A stretch of DNA of 64,000 nucleotides from Pigmentiphaga litoralis (GCF_013408655.1 NZ_JACCBP010000001.1:496001-560000); one strand, 5' to 3'; numbered from the stretch's first letter, positions 16,522 through 29,963 are shown. The notes: generated by a model not told the origin, from the sequence alone. A program made the numbers and translations.

Positions 16522-17250
16522 TCAGCTGCCGCCATCGGGAACGAACACGTAGCCCAGGCCCCAGACGGTCTGGATGAACACGGGCTTCGCGGGATCGGGT
16601 TCGATCAGCTTGCGCAGACGCGAGATCTGCACGTCCAGGCTGCGGTCGAACGCTTCGTACTCACGGCCACGCGCCAATTCCATCAACTTGTCGCGCGAAA
16701 GCGGGATCTTGGGATGGCGGGCGAATACCTTCAGCACCGAGAATTCGCCGGTGGTCAGGGCGACCGGCTCGTTGTCGCGCGTCAGGGTACGGGTGGCCAG
16801 GTTCAGCACATACGGGCCGAACGATACGGATTCGTTGTCCTGGCTCGGTGCGCCCGGATGTTCTTCCGGACCCCGGCGGCGCAGCACGGCGTTGACACGG
16901 GCCAGCAGTTCGCGCGGGTTGAAAGGCTTGGGCAGGTAGTCGTCGGCGCCCATTTCCAGGCCGACGATACGGTCCACGTCCTCGGCCTTGGCCGTCAACA
17001 TGATGATCGGGGTGCTGTCCCGCGCGCCGCGCAGACGGCGGCAGATGGACAGGCCATCTTCGCCGGGCAGCATCAGGTCCAGGACAAGCAGATCGAAACG
17101 CTCGCGTTGCCAGAGCTTGTTCATGGTCTGGGCGTTTTCCGCGACCCAGACAGAGAAGCCCTGCTCGGCAAGGTAGCGGCGCAGAAGGTCGCGCAGACGC
17201 ACGTCGTCATCGACGACGAGGATTTTTTTGGGGGCGTTGGCTAGAGACAT
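16522..17250 (-). CDS. ompR: OmpR-type response regulator
   Basis: Two-component response regulator. The receiver domain has the acidic pocket DDD (14-16), phospho-acceptor Asp58 (LLVLDLMLPGEDG) and the conserved lysine in DDYLPKPF; the C-terminal winged helix ends with RSLDVQISRLRKLIEPDP and TVWGLGYVF, the OmpR DNA-binding signature. 242 residues, close to the 239 of E. coli OmpR. First gene of ompR-envZ, with the promoter presumably in the 121 bases separating it from the divergent unknown gene. Confidence 0.95.
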   Translation of the reverse strand: MSLANAPKKILVVDDDVRLRDLLRRYLAEQGFSVWVAENAQTMNKLWQRERFDLLVLDLMLPGEDGLSICRRLRGARDSTPIIMLTAKAEDVDRIVGLEMGADDYLPKPFNPRELLARVNAVLRRRGPEEHPGAPSQDNESVSFGPYVLNLATRTLTRDNEPVALTTGEFSVLKVFARHPKIPLSRDKLMELARGREYEAFDRSLDVQISRLRKLIEPDPAKPVFIQTVWGLGYVFVPDGGS

Positions 17251-17371
17251 GCGGCAAATGTAACGGAGCCAGTTGTATCAATCCAGCAAGGGACATTGGT
17301 TGTTACAGAAATGGGGACTTGGTCACGGCTGAGTGCGTGAGCCCCCGATTTCACCGTCGTATGATGGAGTC

Positions 17372-17806
17372 GTGAACAAAGTCATCCTTCCCATTTCCTT
17401 GCGCAAACGGTGGACTCGCGGTCCGCTTGCCATCGCCGGTCTGGCAGTGGTGGTAGCCGCTGCGTCGGCAGGTGTGGTAATTGCGCAGACGCGTGACGCG
17501 CGCCAGCAGGCGCGGGTGGCGGGAGCGTCGCGGGATGGGATGCAGGCCGACATGGAAGGGCGGATCGACCGCGCCCTGTCGCGCACGTTGGAAGCCAGGG
17601 CTGCCGACGGCCGCACGGCCGTGCTGGCGGACGGCCCGGTGGGTATGGTGTCGGCCGGTATGGACGGTTGGGCCGGCCCGGTCACGCAAGACGAGCGCCA
17701 GCAGGTGCCGCGCAAGTTGACGTCGGAAGAGCGCAATCAGTTGCGCCAGGAAATCCGCAACGCCAGCCAGGAAGTCTACCAGCCGTACCGCGACAAGAAG
17801 CGCTGA
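17372..17806 (+). CDS. Membrane-anchored protein of unknown function
   Basis: A 144-residue protein I do not recognise. After a basic start (NKVILPISLRKRW) comes one hydrophobic helix (about 17-38, AIAGLAVVVAAASAGVVIA), either a signal anchor or an uncleaved signal; the rest is hydrophilic and would be periplasmic, ending in a charged helix (LTSEERNQLRQEI, YQPYRDKKR). GTG 17372 is preferred since ggag lies 5 bases before it; an upstream GTG at 17333 is possible. It is divergent from ompR and lies 31 bases ahead of tsaB. The EER-rich C-terminal helix is reminiscent of small periplasmic stress proteins, but that is only an impression. Confidence 0.7.
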   Translation: MNKVILPISLRKRWTRGPLAIAGLAVVVAAASAGVVIAQTRDARQQARVAGASRDGMQADMEGRIDRALSRTLEARAADGRTAVLADGPVGMVSAGMDGWAGPVTQDERQQVPRKLTSEERNQLRQEIRNASQEVYQPYRDKKR

Positions 17807-17837
17807 TTCGGCCGCCGACGTCTTACAATCGCAGCCT

Positions 17838-18629
17838 ATGTCGCTGCATATCCTTTCTCTAGAAACGTCTTCCGCCTGGTGCGGCGTGGCCCTGCTGCGC
17901 ACGCCGGCCGACATGTTGTCCCCTCCCGGCCTCATTTCCCGCGAACACCAAGGTGTGCAGGAACATTCCGCACGCCTGTTGCCCATGATCGACGAGGTCC
18001 TGGCTGAAGCGGGCATTGCCCGGTCGGCCATCGACGCCATTGCGTTTGGCCAGGGGCCGGGGGGATTTACCGGACTGCGGGTCGCCTGTGGTGTCGCCCA
18101 GGGACTGGGCTTTGCGCTGGACCGCCCGGTGCTGCCGGTGGTGTCCCATGCCGCGGTGGCCGTTCAGGCCCGGCCCACGTCCGGGCAGCCCGTCGTGGTC
18201 GCCATGGATGCCCGCATGCAGGAAGTGTATGTGGCCGCCTATGCGCATCCCACTGAAGGGGAACAGCAGGTGCTGCTGGAGCCCCAACTGATGGCGCTGG
18301 AGGGGCTGGAGATGTGGTTGCGGGCGACGTTCGGCGTGGAAGGGGGAGGAATGGGCGGGTGGCTGGCAGGCGATGCCGCCGCCGCGTATCCGGATGCCTT
18401 TTCGGGCGTGCCGGAGGCCCGGCGCTTGCCCGAGGCGGTGCGCCCGACCGCTTCCGCCGTGGCGACGCTGGCCTGGCGCGCCTGGCTGCGGGGTGAGGCG
18501 ATCGCGCCGGAATTGGCCATGCCGCTGTATGTGCGCGACAAGGTCGCCTTTACGACGGCGGAACGTCTGCTGGGTGCCGGCGGCAATCCCAAGGTCGCGC
18601 CAGCGGCGCTGGCAGGAGAGGGCGCATGA
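17838..18629 (+). CDS. tsaB: tRNA threonylcarbamoyladenosine synthesis protein TsaB
   Basis: Partner of TsaD and TsaE in making the universal t6A37 modification of tRNAs that read ANN codons. ASKHA-fold features are seen: ILSLETSS at the start, QEHSARLLPMID, and GQGPGGFTGLRVA, the TsaB hallmark. 263 residues, slightly longer than E. coli TsaB (231). It overlaps rimI by four bases (ATGA), so the genes are cotranscribed; a tsaB-rimI pairing is frequent in proteobacteria. Confidence 0.94.
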   Translation: MSLHILSLETSSAWCGVALLRTPADMLSPPGLISREHQGVQEHSARLLPMIDEVLAEAGIARSAIDAIAFGQGPGGFTGLRVACGVAQGLGFALDRPVLPVVSHAAVAVQARPTSGQPVVVAMDARMQEVYVAAYAHPTEGEQQVLLEPQLMALEGLEMWLRATFGVEGGGMGGWLAGDAAAAYPDAFSGVPEARRLPEAVRPTASAVATLAWRAWLRGEAIAPELAMPLYVRDKVAFTTAERLLGAGGNPKVAPAALAGEGA

Positions 18630-19153
18630 CGTCGACGGCCCCCGTTTCCGCCGCGTTCGCGCGGCCCCAGGCAATGTCGCCCGCGGATCTTGACGACGTC
18701 GAACGCATCGAAAAAGCGGTGTATGCCTTTCCGTGGACCCGCAAGAATTTCGCCGACTCGATCAGCTCGGGCTACAGCGCCTGGGTGGTGCGGGACGCGG
18801 GCGCCATGCTGGGGTACTGCGTGCTGATGATGGTGCTGGATGAAGGCCATCTGCTGAACATCAGCGTGGCCAAGGACGCGCAGGGCAGAGGCGTCGGGCG
18901 CCATCTGCTGGACTGGACCGAAAAGGTGGCGGTGTCGTTGGGCGCACGCACGGTGCTGCTGGAAGTGCGGCCGTCCAATCCGGTGGCGCAAGGTTTCTAC
19001 GAGCGGCACCGGTACGAACGGATCGGCGTGCGGCGCAACTACTATCCGGCGCCCGATGGCCGCGAAGACGCAATCGTGATGCGCAAGACCTTCCTGGCCG
19101 GTGAACACCAGGTCAACGGGTCGGCGCGGCAGGCCGGGCGGGGAGCGCTATGA
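18626..19153 (+). CDS. rimI: Ribosomal-protein-S18-alanine N-acetyltransferase RimI
   Basis: GNAT acetyltransferase that acetylates the N-terminal alanine of ribosomal protein S18. The acetyl-CoA motif is present as AKDAQGRGVGRHLL, preceded by LLNISVA and followed by LEVRPSNPVAQGFYERHRYE and the typical Y-Y end (RRNYYPAPDGREDAIVMRK). 175 residues against 148 in E. coli; the extra residues are at the C-terminus. It shares four bases with tsaB before it and with udg after it. Confidence 0.92.
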   Translation: MTSTAPVSAAFARPQAMSPADLDDVERIEKAVYAFPWTRKNFADSISSGYSAWVVRDAGAMLGYCVLMMVLDEGHLLNISVAKDAQGRGVGRHLLDWTEKVAVSLGARTVLLEVRPSNPVAQGFYERHRYERIGVRRNYYPAPDGREDAIVMRKTFLAGEHQVNGSARQAGRGAL

Positions 19154-20148
19154 GCGACGCAAAGCCTCAGGATCCCCGGCAAAGCAGCGTGCCCATGAAC
19201 GCGGTACGCAAGGCATGGCTGCGCGAACTGGGAATCGAGCGGGTGTGGGCGGCGGGCAGCGCGCCCGGCGTCGCCGTGGCGCACGCCAACGCGGCTGGCG
19301 TGTCGGCAGCGGAACCGGTGACGGCAGTGGATCCCGCGACGGCGGAGCCGCCTGCGCCGCGGGATGACGACGGGGCGCAGGTCGAACCTGCCGCTCTGGA
19401 AGTCGCAAGTATCCGCCAGGAGGGCCGGGAGCTGAACGCGGAAGCGGCCGGCGCAGTCACGGTGCTGCAGCCGCAGGCTGAACTCGTCGCGAAGCACAGG
19501 GCTGACCTGCCGGAAGTCGCGCAGGAAGTCATCCGCGTCGTGCCGGCCCTGGCGCCGACCTCCGACCTGTCGCCAAAAGAAGCCTGGATGCTGCTGCAGC
19601 AGGAAGTGCGCGGCTGTGTCGCCTGTGGACTCTGCAAGACGCGCACGCAAACCGTGTTCGGGGGCGGGGTGCGGCGGGCCCGCTGGATGGTGATCGGCGA
19701 AGCGCCCGGCGAGCAGGAAGACAAGCAGGGCAAACCGTTTGTCGGCAAGTCCGGCAAGCTGCTGGACAGCATGCTGGCGTCCGTCGGCCATTCCCGCGAC
19801 CGCGACGTGTTCATCGCCAACGTCATCAAATGCCGGCCGCCCGGCAATCGCGATCCGTTGCCCGAAGAGGTCGCCACCTGCAGCCCCTATCTGATGCGCC
19901 AGATCGCGTCGGTGCAGCCCGAATTGATCCTGGTGCTGGGGCGGTTCGCCGCGCAGGCCTTGCTGGGCAGCACGGCGGCCATCTCCGCCTTGCGCGGCCG
20001 TGCCCATGAGATCGATGTGGAAGGCAAGCCGGTGCCCGTGGTGGTGAGCTACCACCCGGCGTATCTGCTGCGCAGCCCGCAGGAAAAGAGCCGCGCCTGG
20101 CAGGACCTGCAGCTGGCGGCGTCGCTCGAAAAGGCGCCGGCGCAATAA
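19150..20148 (+). CDS. Type-4 uracil-DNA glycosylase with Fe-S cluster
   Basis: Family 4 uracil-DNA glycosylase, which excises uracil from DNA. The four likely 4Fe-4S ligands are Cys156, Cys159, Cys228 and Cys244; the active-site motif is VIGEAPGEQED (181-191) and the DNA-binding motif is SYHPAYLLRSP. The glycosylase core is residues 145-332. The first 140 residues are poorly conserved, Ala/Glu/Val-rich and probably flexible; family members are often only about 200-220 aa. Start ATG 19150 overlaps rimI, and the gene ends at a strong bidirectional terminator. Confidence 0.93.
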   Translation: MSDAKPQDPRQSSVPMNAVRKAWLRELGIERVWAAGSAPGVAVAHANAAGVSAAEPVTAVDPATAEPPAPRDDDGAQVEPAALEVASIRQEGRELNAEAAGAVTVLQPQAELVAKHRADLPEVAQEVIRVVPALAPTSDLSPKEAWMLLQQEVRGCVACGLCKTRTQTVFGGGVRRARWMVIGEAPGEQEDKQGKPFVGKSGKLLDSMLASVGHSRDRDVFIANVIKCRPPGNRDPLPEEVATCSPYLMRQIASVQPELILVLGRFAAQALLGSTAAISALRGRAHEIDVEGKPVPVVVSYHPAYLLRSPQEKSRAWQDLQLAASLEKAPAQ

Positions 20149-20182
20149 AAAAACGGGATGCTTTCAGAAGCATCCCGTTTTT
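20148..20182. terminator. Bidirectional terminator between udg and lplT
   Basis: A 10-bp stem, ACGGGATGCTT paired with its complement around a 4-base loop, flanked by a run of A on the left and T on the right. It serves the rightward udg and the leftward lplT, which converge here. Confidence 0.93.
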
Positions 20183-20248
20183 GCATGAGCGACCAAAGCA
20201 GGGCGTACTAACCCTGGCTACAACGCCCCTGATCGTCGTGTTTTGCGC

Positions 20249-21631
20249 TTAGCCGTGATCACACCGCAGCGCCGTGCCGTGCGCCCGGCTGCCGATCACC
20301 TGATCCAGGTCCGGGTGCAACTGGTGATTGCGCTTGTTCCACAGCATGATGAGCACCATCAACCCCGCCACCAGCGAACCGAAGATCACGATGATGGTGT
20401 TGATCGGCAGCTTCAGCGCCAGCATCAGCGAATACACCGCCACCATCAGCAGAATGTTCAACTGTTCATTGAAGTTCTGCACGGCAATGGAGTGGCCGGC
20501 CGACAGCAGCACATGGCCGCGATGCTGCAGCAGCGCGTTCATCGGCACCACAAAGAAGCCGCCCAGGCCACCGATCACGATCAGCAGCGTATAGACAAAC
20601 CACTTTTCGTAGGCAAACGGCATCAGCATGACCACGAGGCCCATGCCCACGCCCACCGGCAGCACGCTCAGCGCCTTGTGCAGCGGAATGCGCCCGGCCA
20701 GCATGGCGCCGGCCACGGTGCCGAACGACGCGACGCCCATCAATATGGATGCCTTGTTCAGCGGCAAGCCAAGCTGGACGCGGCCCCACTCGATCACGAT
20801 CAGCTGCAAGGTGGCGCCTGCGCCCCAGAACAGTGTCGTGACGGCCAACGAAATCTGGCCCAGCTTGTCGCGCCACAAGGTGCGGACGAAACAGCCGAAC
20901 TCGACCACCAGCCGGACCGGATTGCGCTGCTGGCGCGGGTAGGCCACACCCGTTCGCGGAATCAGCAGATTGAAGAATGCCGCCACCAGATAGACCAGGG
21001 CAATCACCAGGATGGCCGCTTCGGCCGGCGTGTCGACGCCCAGCGTGATCGACGGGATCGGGTCGATCCCCAGCAACCACGTGGAAATCTTGGGGCTGAT
21101 CAGCGCGCCGCCCACGACGACGCCAAGGATGATCGACACCACCGTCAGGCCTTCGATCCAGCTGTTGCCCTTGACGAGCTGCTCGGGCGGAAGGAGTTCG
21201 GTGATGATGCCGTACTTGGCAGGGGAGTAGGCCGCGGCGCCGATGCCGACCAGTGCATAGGCCATCGCCACCACATACACCTGGTGCCCCTCGGCCATGC
21301 CAAGGTTGGCATACATGAACATGAGCAGACAGCCGCACACCTTGATGGTGTTGGTCGCGAACATGACGCGGCCCTTGGGGAAGCTGTCCGCCAGCGCGCC
21401 GACGAAGGCGGCCAGGACCACATACGACAGGGCGAACGACCACTTGATCATCGGCGTCATCCACGCCGGACCGTCCAGTTGCTGGATCAGCGCAATCGCT
21501 GCGATGAACAAGGCATTGTCGGCGAGCGACGAAAAAAACTGCGCCGCCATGATCAAGTAAAAGCCACGTCTCATCGGTTGTCGGTCTGACTCGGGCGCCT
21601 GCGTTGAATGGGAGGAAACGAGCGCGGTCAT
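20249..21631 (-). CDS. lplT: Lysophospholipid transporter LplT
   Basis: Major-facilitator-superfamily inner-membrane protein that flips lysophospholipids inward for re-acylation. About 12 hydrophobic helices; family segments RRGFYLIMAAQFFSSLADNA, YSPAKYGIITELLPPEQLVKGNSW and the central ...GAGATLQLIV are LplT-like. From ATG 21631 it is 460 residues, somewhat longer than E. coli LplT (397). No aas acyltransferase gene is adjacent, unlike in enterobacteria, so its partner must be elsewhere. An in-frame TTG at 21658 and ATG at 21574 are alternative starts; none has a strong Shine-Dalgarno. Confidence 0.9.
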   Translation of the reverse strand: MTALVSSHSTQAPESDRQPMRRGFYLIMAAQFFSSLADNALFIAAIALIQQLDGPAWMTPMIKWSFALSYVVLAAFVGALADSFPKGRVMFATNTIKVCGCLLMFMYANLGMAEGHQVYVVAMAYALVGIGAAAYSPAKYGIITELLPPEQLVKGNSWIEGLTVVSIILGVVVGGALISPKISTWLLGIDPIPSITLGVDTPAEAAILVIALVYLVAAFFNLLIPRTGVAYPRQQRNPVRLVVEFGCFVRTLWRDKLGQISLAVTTLFWGAGATLQLIVIEWGRVQLGLPLNKASILMGVASFGTVAGAMLAGRIPLHKALSVLPVGVGMGLVVMLMPFAYEKWFVYTLLIVIGGLGGFFVVPMNALLQHRGHVLLSAGHSIAVQNFNEQLNILLMVAVYSLMLALKLPINTIIVIFGSLVAGLMVLIMLWNKRNHQLHPDLDQVIGSRAHGTALRCDHG

Positions 21632-21758
21632 CGAGACGGCACTCCGCCACGGCACCAACAGGGCACCATGGCGGACGATTTATAGCACGCGTGCACCGAT
21701 ATTTGCCTTTTCAGTTGTGTGAGGCAGCAAGGGAATGTCAGCGCGTTTTGCCGCAAGC

Positions 21759-22178
21759 TCAACCGCGCGTATTGCTGCCCGTATCGAACTGTTGGAGGTT
21801 CACGGCCGGGAGAGGTTCCCAACCCGGCTGGCGATGCTCGACCACGACGTTGGTAAAGATGCCACCGCGCACGTACCACTTGGCGGTCAGGCGCAGGAAG
21901 CGCGGCGAGATGGCGCCCACGATGTCGTCGACGATCTGATTGGTGACGGCTTCATGGAAGGCGCCGTCGTTGCGGAAGCTCCAGGTATAGAGCTTCAGGC
22001 TTTTCAGTTCGACACAAAGTTGGTCGGGGATGTAGTCGATAATCAGCACCGCGAAATCCGGCTGGCCGGTCAACGGGCACAGGCAGGTGAATTCGGGCAC
22101 CTCGATATGGATCTGGAAATCCCGCTTCTGGCTGGGATTGGGGAAGGTATCGAGGGTCTTGGAGGGTTGCGAAGGCAT
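21759..22178 (-). CDS. queF: 7-cyano-7-deazaguanine reductase QueF (short type)
   Basis: NADPH-dependent reductase that turns preQ0 into preQ1 in queuosine biosynthesis. The catalytic cysteine is Cys34 in [34 protein letters not shown] and the C-terminal Trp-Tyr region complete the fold. Starting at ATG 22178 it has 139 residues, the monodomain QueF type rather than the 282-residue E. coli form. The frame stays open upstream to 22322, but that part has no family resemblance. The 200-base gap to the divergent smc holds no preQ1-riboswitch-like fold that I could recognise. Confidence 0.95.
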   Translation of the reverse strand: MPSQPSKTLDTFPNPSQKRDFQIHIEVPEFTCLCPLTGQPDFAVLIIDYIPDQLCVELKSLKLYTWSFRNDGAFHEAVTNQIVDDIVGAISPRFLRLTAKWYVRGGIFTNVVVEHRQPGWEPLPAVNLQQFDTGSNTRG

Positions 22179-22378
22179 GATGCTGAATGGGGACCTGACG
22201 GAATGGTTACGATGGGCGGCTGCACGGTGCAGCAGGCAGGGCGCGACTCGCGGCCCTGCGTGTGGCCCTTTGGTATTATACGGAGCGCCCGGGTACTGTA
22301 TGCGTTTTCGGTTGCGCCGCACTCCTGCCCTCAGTCCGTGGTTCGTAGTTCCATCCCCCTTCAGGAAGCGCGGTTCCG

Positions 22379-25300
22379 GTGAGACTTACCCAGATCAAAC
22401 TCGCAGGATTCAAGTCCTTTGTCGATCCGACGTCGATCCTCGTCCCCAGCCAGCTGGTCGGGGTCGTGGGTCCGAACGGCTGCGGCAAGTCGAACATCAT
22501 CGACGCGGTGCGTTGGGTGTTGGGCGAATCCAAGGCGTCCGAACTGCGTGGTGAGTCCATGCAGGACGTCATCTTCAATGGTTCCATCAACCGCAAGCCG
22601 TCGGCGCGCTCGTCGGTCGAACTGGTGTTCGACAACTCCGAAGGCCGCGCGGCGGGGCAGTGGAGCCAGTATGGCGAAATCGCGGTCAAGCGGGTCCTGA
22701 CCCGCGACGGCACCAGCAGCTACTACGTCAATAACCAGCAGGTCCGCCGGCGCGACATCCACGACATCTTCCTGGGAACCGGGCTGGGCGCGCGGGGCTA
22801 CGCCATCATCGGGCAGGGCATGATTTCGCGGATCATCGAGGCCCGCCCCGAAGAACTGCGGGTGTTCCTGGAAGAAGCGGCCGGGGTGTCGCGCTACAAG
22901 GAACGCCGCCGCGAAACCGAGAACCGGCTGTCCGACACGCGGGAGAACATGACGCGGGTCGAAGACATCGTCCGCGAACTGACCACGCAGCTGGAAAAGC
23001 TGGAAGCGCAGGCCGAGGTTGCGCAAAAGTACCAGACCATGCAGGCCGAAGGCGAAAAGAAGCAGCGCTTTCTGTGGCTGCTGAAAAAGCGCGAAGCCGA
23101 CCGCGAACGGATGGAATTCGGGCTGGAGATCGAAAAGGCGCAAACCGAGCTGGAAAGCGCCATGGCCGGCCTGCGCAAGCTGGAAGCCGACCTGGAAGGC
23201 AGCCGCCAGGCGCACTATGCCGCCAGCGACGCCGTGCACGCCGCCCAGGGCAGCCTGTACGAGGCGAACGGCGAAGTCAGCCGGCTCGAAGCCGAAATCA
23301 AGTACGTGGTCGAATCGCGTAACCGAATGCAGGCCCAACTGGCGCAGCTGCAGCAGCAGATCGCCCAGTGGAACGAACAATACGAACACGGCGGTGAAGA
23401 CCTGGCCCGGGCCGAAGAAGACCTGGCCATTGGCGAAGCGCGCGCTGAAGAAGCCCGCATCACCGCCGAAGAATGGCAGGAAAAGCTGCCCGACGTCGAA
23501 ACCCAGGTGCGCGAAGCCGTGGCTGGCCTGGCCGCCATGCGCGCGGAACTGGCCCAGGTTGAACAGAATCTGGCGCTGACGGCGCAGGCCCAGCGCGAAG
23601 CCGACCGGCAGTTGCAGGCGCTGGCCCAGCGCCGCGAACGGCTGGACCAGGAAGCCCGCAACCTGCAGCGGCCCGATGCCGCGCGCCTGACGCAGCTGAC
23701 CGGTGACCTGGCCGATACCGAGCAGCGCGTGCGCGAAGCGCAGGAAGACCTGTCCGCGCTGGAAGCCCAACTGCCCCAGGTGGACGCCGGACGCCGCCAG
23801 GCGCAGGAAGCCTCGCAGAAAGAAGTCGCGGCCGTTGGCCAGACCGAAGCGCGCCTGCTTGCCCTGACCCGCCTGCAGCAGGACGTGCAAAAGCAAGGCG
23901 CCTTGCACCCCTGGCTGGAAAAGCATGAATTGGCCGGGCTGGGCCGACTGTGGCAAAAGCTGCACATCGAACCCGGTTGGGAAGCCGCACTGGAAGCGGT
24001 GCTGCGCGAGCGGCTGGCCGCGCTGGAAGTCAGCAATCTGGATTGGGCGCGCGCGTTTTTCAGCGATGCGCCGCCGGCCCGTCTGGCTTTTTTCCAGATG
24101 CCGTCGCCGGGCGCCGCGCCCGCCAATGAAGCCGGCCTGACGCCGCTCACATCGCTGCTGCGCATTACCGATCCGCAGTTGCGCACCCTGATGAACGACT
24201 GGCTGCGCAACGTCTACACCGCGACCGACGCGGCCCAGGCGCTGGGCGCGCGGCAGCAACTGCCGGACGGCGCCTTGTTCGTGGTGCGGGAAGGGCATCT
24301 GATCAGCGCCAACAGCGTGCGCTTCCATGCCGCCGATTCCGAGCAGTCCGGCATGCTGGCGCGCCAGCAGGAAATCGAAAACCTGCAGCGCCAGGTCAAG
24401 GCGCAGCAGATGCTGGCCGATGAATCGCGATCGGTGGTGGCCCGGGCCGAGGCGGCCTACCAGCAGGTCGCGCAGGCCATGCCCGCGTCCCGCCAGCGCC
24501 TGGCCGAGGTGACGCAGCGCCTGCACGGCATCCAGCTGGAACATTCCAAGTTGTCGCAACAGGCTGCGCAGTCCGAAGAGCGCGCCAGCCGCATCGATGA
24601 AGAACGCGCCGAAATCGCCGCCCAGGAAGAAGAAGCCCGCATCCGCAAGGAAGAAGCGGAATTCCGCTTCGAAACCCTGGATGGCGAGCTGGGCGACAAA
24701 CAGACGGCCTTTGAAGACGCGCAGATGGCGCAGGAACAGCGCGAGGCCAACGCCCAGGCCGGGCGCGAACGCCTGCGCGAGCTGGAACGCGCCGCGCAAG
24801 AAGCCAGCTTTGCCGAACGCGGCCTGCGGGCGCGTATCGACGAGCTGCGCCGCACCATGCAGCTGGCGTCGGAACAAAGCCAGCGCGCGCTGGGCGACGC
24901 CGAACGGGTGCAGGCTGAACTGCGCGTGCTGGATGACGAGGCCGCCAAGGCAGGTCTGCAGGATGCCCTGGAAGTGCGGGCCGAACGCGAAGACATTCTG
25001 GCGCGCGCCCGCATCGAGCTCGACAGCCTGAGCGCGGGCTTGCGCGGCTTTGACGAAGAGCGCCTGACGATCGAACGGTCGCTCGAACCGCGCCGCGCAC
25101 GTATTACCGAATTGCAGTTGAAGGAACAAGCCGCGCGCCTGGCGCAGGAACAGTACGGCGAACAGCTGTCGAACCAGGAAATCGACCTGGCCGCGCTGGG
25201 CGCCGAACTGGACGAGCTGCCCAAGGAATGGCAGCGCGCCAACTGGCTCAATTCCGAAGTGCAGCGCCTGAACCGCGAGATCGGCTTGCTGGGCGCGGTC

Positions 25301-25906
25301 AACCTGGCGGCGCTGGACGAATTGAAGGCCTCGCGCGAGCGCAAGGACTACCTGGACGCCCAGCAGGGCGACCTGCAGTCGGCCATCGACACCCTGGAAG
25401 ACGCAATCCGCAAGATCGACAAGGAAACCCGTCAGCTGCTGCAGGAAACCTTCGATATCGTGAACCGCAACTTTGGCGAGCTGTTTCCGTCGCTGTTCGG
25501 TGGCGGCGAGGCCAAGCTGGTCATGACCGGCGACGAAATCCTGGATGCGGGCGTGCAGGTCATGGCGCAGCCGCCGGGCAAGCGCAACAGCACCATCCAC
25601 CTGCTGTCGGGCGGCGAAAAAACCTTGACGGCCACCGCGCTGGTGTTCGCGCTGTTCAAGCTGAACCCCGCGCCGTTCTGTCTGCTGGACGAGGTGGACG
25701 CGCCGCTGGACGACGCCAACACCGAGCGGTATGCCAATCTGGTCCGCAGCATGAGCCAGCAGACGCAGTTCCTATTCATTTCGCACAACAAGATCGCCAT
25801 GGAAATGGCGCATCAACTGGTGGGCGTCACCATGCAGGAGCAGGGCGTGTCGCGCATTGTCGCGGTCGACCTCGAGTCCGCCCTGCAACTTGCCGTGGAG
25901 GCCTGA
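22379..25906 (+). CDS. smc: Chromosome segregation protein SMC
   Basis: SMC ATPase that organises and condenses the chromosome. Walker [10 protein letters not shown] (31-39), a Q-loop region, two long heptad-rich coiled coils (about 165-500 and 680-1000), the hinge between them, and at the C-terminus the signature LSGGEKT (1076-1082) and Walker [16 protein letters not shown]. 1175 residues, the normal SMC length. Start is GTG 22379. Its ScpA/ScpB partners are not in the window. smc-zipA-ligA lie in a row and are probably one operon, an arrangement common in betaproteobacteria. Confidence 0.98.
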   Translation: MRLTQIKLAGFKSFVDPTSILVPSQLVGVVGPNGCGKSNIIDAVRWVLGESKASELRGESMQDVIFNGSINRKPSARSSVELVFDNSEGRAAGQWSQYGEIAVKRVLTRDGTSSYYVNNQQVRRRDIHDIFLGTGLGARGYAIIGQGMISRIIEARPEELRVFLEEAAGVSRYKERRRETENRLSDTRENMTRVEDIVRELTTQLEKLEAQAEVAQKYQTMQAEGEKKQRFLWLLKKREADRERMEFGLEIEKAQTELESAMAGLRKLEADLEGSRQAHYAASDAVHAAQGSLYEANGEVSRLEAEIKYVVESRNRMQAQLAQLQQQIAQWNEQYEHGGEDLARAEEDLAIGEARAEEARITAEEWQEKLPDVETQVREAVAGLAAMRAELAQVEQNLALTAQAQREADRQLQALAQRRERLDQEARNLQRPDAARLTQLTGDLADTEQRVREAQEDLSALEAQLPQVDAGRRQAQEASQKEVAAVGQTEARLLALTRLQQDVQKQGALHPWLEKHELAGLGRLWQKLHIEPGWEAALEAVLRERLAALEVSNLDWARAFFSDAPPARLAFFQMPSPGAAPANEAGLTPLTSLLRITDPQLRTLMNDWLRNVYTATDAAQALGARQQLPDGALFVVREGHLISANSVRFHAADSEQSGMLARQQEIENLQRQVKAQQMLADESRSVVARAEAAYQQVAQAMPASRQRLAEVTQRLHGIQLEHSKLSQQAAQSEERASRIDEERAEIAAQEEEARIRKEEAEFRFETLDGELGDKQTAFEDAQMAQEQREANAQAGRERLRELERAAQEASFAERGLRARIDELRRTMQLASEQSQRALGDAERVQAELRVLDDEAAKAGLQDALEVRAEREDILARARIELDSLSAGLRGFDEERLTIERSLEPRRARITELQLKEQAARLAQEQYGEQLSNQEIDLAALGAELDELPKEWQRANWLNSEVQRLNREIGLLGAVNLAALDELKASRERKDYLDAQQGDLQSAIDTLEDAIRKIDKETRQLLQETFDIVNRNFGELFPSLFGGGEAKLVMTGDEILDAGVQVMAQPPGKRNSTIHLLSGGEKTLTATALVFALFKLNPAPFCLLDEVDAPLDDANTERYANLVRSMSQQTQFLFISHNKIAMEMAHQLVGVTMQEQGVSRIVAVDLESALQLAVEA

Positions 25907-25959
25907 CGCCCCATGACCCCTCAATTCCATCCCCGCCCCCTTTTCGGGAACCGTAAAAC

Positions 25960-29204
<3,245 letters not shown>

Positions 29205-29216
29205 GAAGGCATCCAC

Positions 29217-29963
29217 ATGCAGGCAATCATCGGCGGCACCGGCCTCTATCAACTCACCGGACTGACGGTCACGCGCCGCCAGGTGGTGCGCACGCCTTAC
29301 GGCGAGCCGTCGGGCGCGCTGACCTACGGCCGCATAGGCGACAGCGACGAGATCGTCTTTCTGGCGCGTCACGGCTACGGTCACACCCTGGCTCCGCACC
29401 GCATCAACTACCGCGCGAACCTGTGGGCGCTGCACGAAGTCGGCGTGCGCCGCATCGTGTCGGTGGCCACCGTGGGCGGCATTGGTGACGGCTATACGCC
29501 TGGCCGCATCGTCGTCCCGGACCAGATCATCGACTACACCCACGATCGCCTGCATACCTTCTTTGAAGGCGGCGACCAGCCCGTGGCGCATGCGGACATG
29601 ACGCTGCCTTACGGCGCCGAGATGCGCGCCGACCTGCTGACGGCAGCCGAAGCCGCGGGCATTGACGTGCGCGACGGCGGCACCTACGGCTGCACCCAGG
29701 GCCCGCGGCTGGAAACGGCCGCCGAGATCCGCCGCATGGCGCGCGATGGCTGCGACGTGGTCGGCATGACGGGCATGCCCGAAGCCGCCCTGGCGCGTGA
29801 ACTGGAACTGGATTACGGCGCGCTGTGCCTGATCACCAATGACGCGGCCGGGCAGGGCGCCAGCACCGGTACGATCTCGCTGGACGAAATCCGCAACACA
29901 GTCGAAACCACCATGCAGGGCATTCACGCAATCCTGGGCAGCCTGGTCAACCTCAAGGACTAG
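29217..29963 (+). CDS. mtnP: S-methyl-5'-thioinosine / methylthioadenosine phosphorylase
   Basis: Purine-nucleoside phosphorylase family enzyme that recycles methylthio-nucleosides from polyamine synthesis. Characteristic segments are IGGTGLY, FLARHGYGHTLAPHRINYRAN, SVATVGGIGDGYTPG, VPDQIIDYTH and DVVGMTGMPEAALARELE. The 248-residue length and overall pattern fit the bacterial MTIP branch described from Pseudomonas aeruginosa, which prefers methylthioinosine. It begins 12 bases after ligA and probably shares its transcript. Confidence 0.9.
   Translation: MQAIIGGTGLYQLTGLTVTRRQVVRTPYGEPSGALTYGRIGDSDEIVFLARHGYGHTLAPHRINYRANLWALHEVGVRRIVSVATVGGIGDGYTPGRIVVPDQIIDYTHDRLHTFFEGGDQPVAHADMTLPYGAEMRADLLTAAEAAGIDVRDGGTYGCTQGPRLETAAEIRRMARDGCDVVGMTGMPEAALARELELDYGALCLITNDAAGQGASTGTISLDEIRNTVETTMQGIHAILGSLVNLKD

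Noticed and set aside
22179-22378. preQ1 riboswitch ahead of queF
   Set aside because: I looked for a short H-type pseudoknot with an A-rich tail and found none on the minus strand.
22361-25600. A 1079-codon leftward open frame opposite smc
   Set aside because: It is the antisense shadow of a GC-rich, codon-biased gene; the sense strand carries every SMC motif, and the antisense has none.
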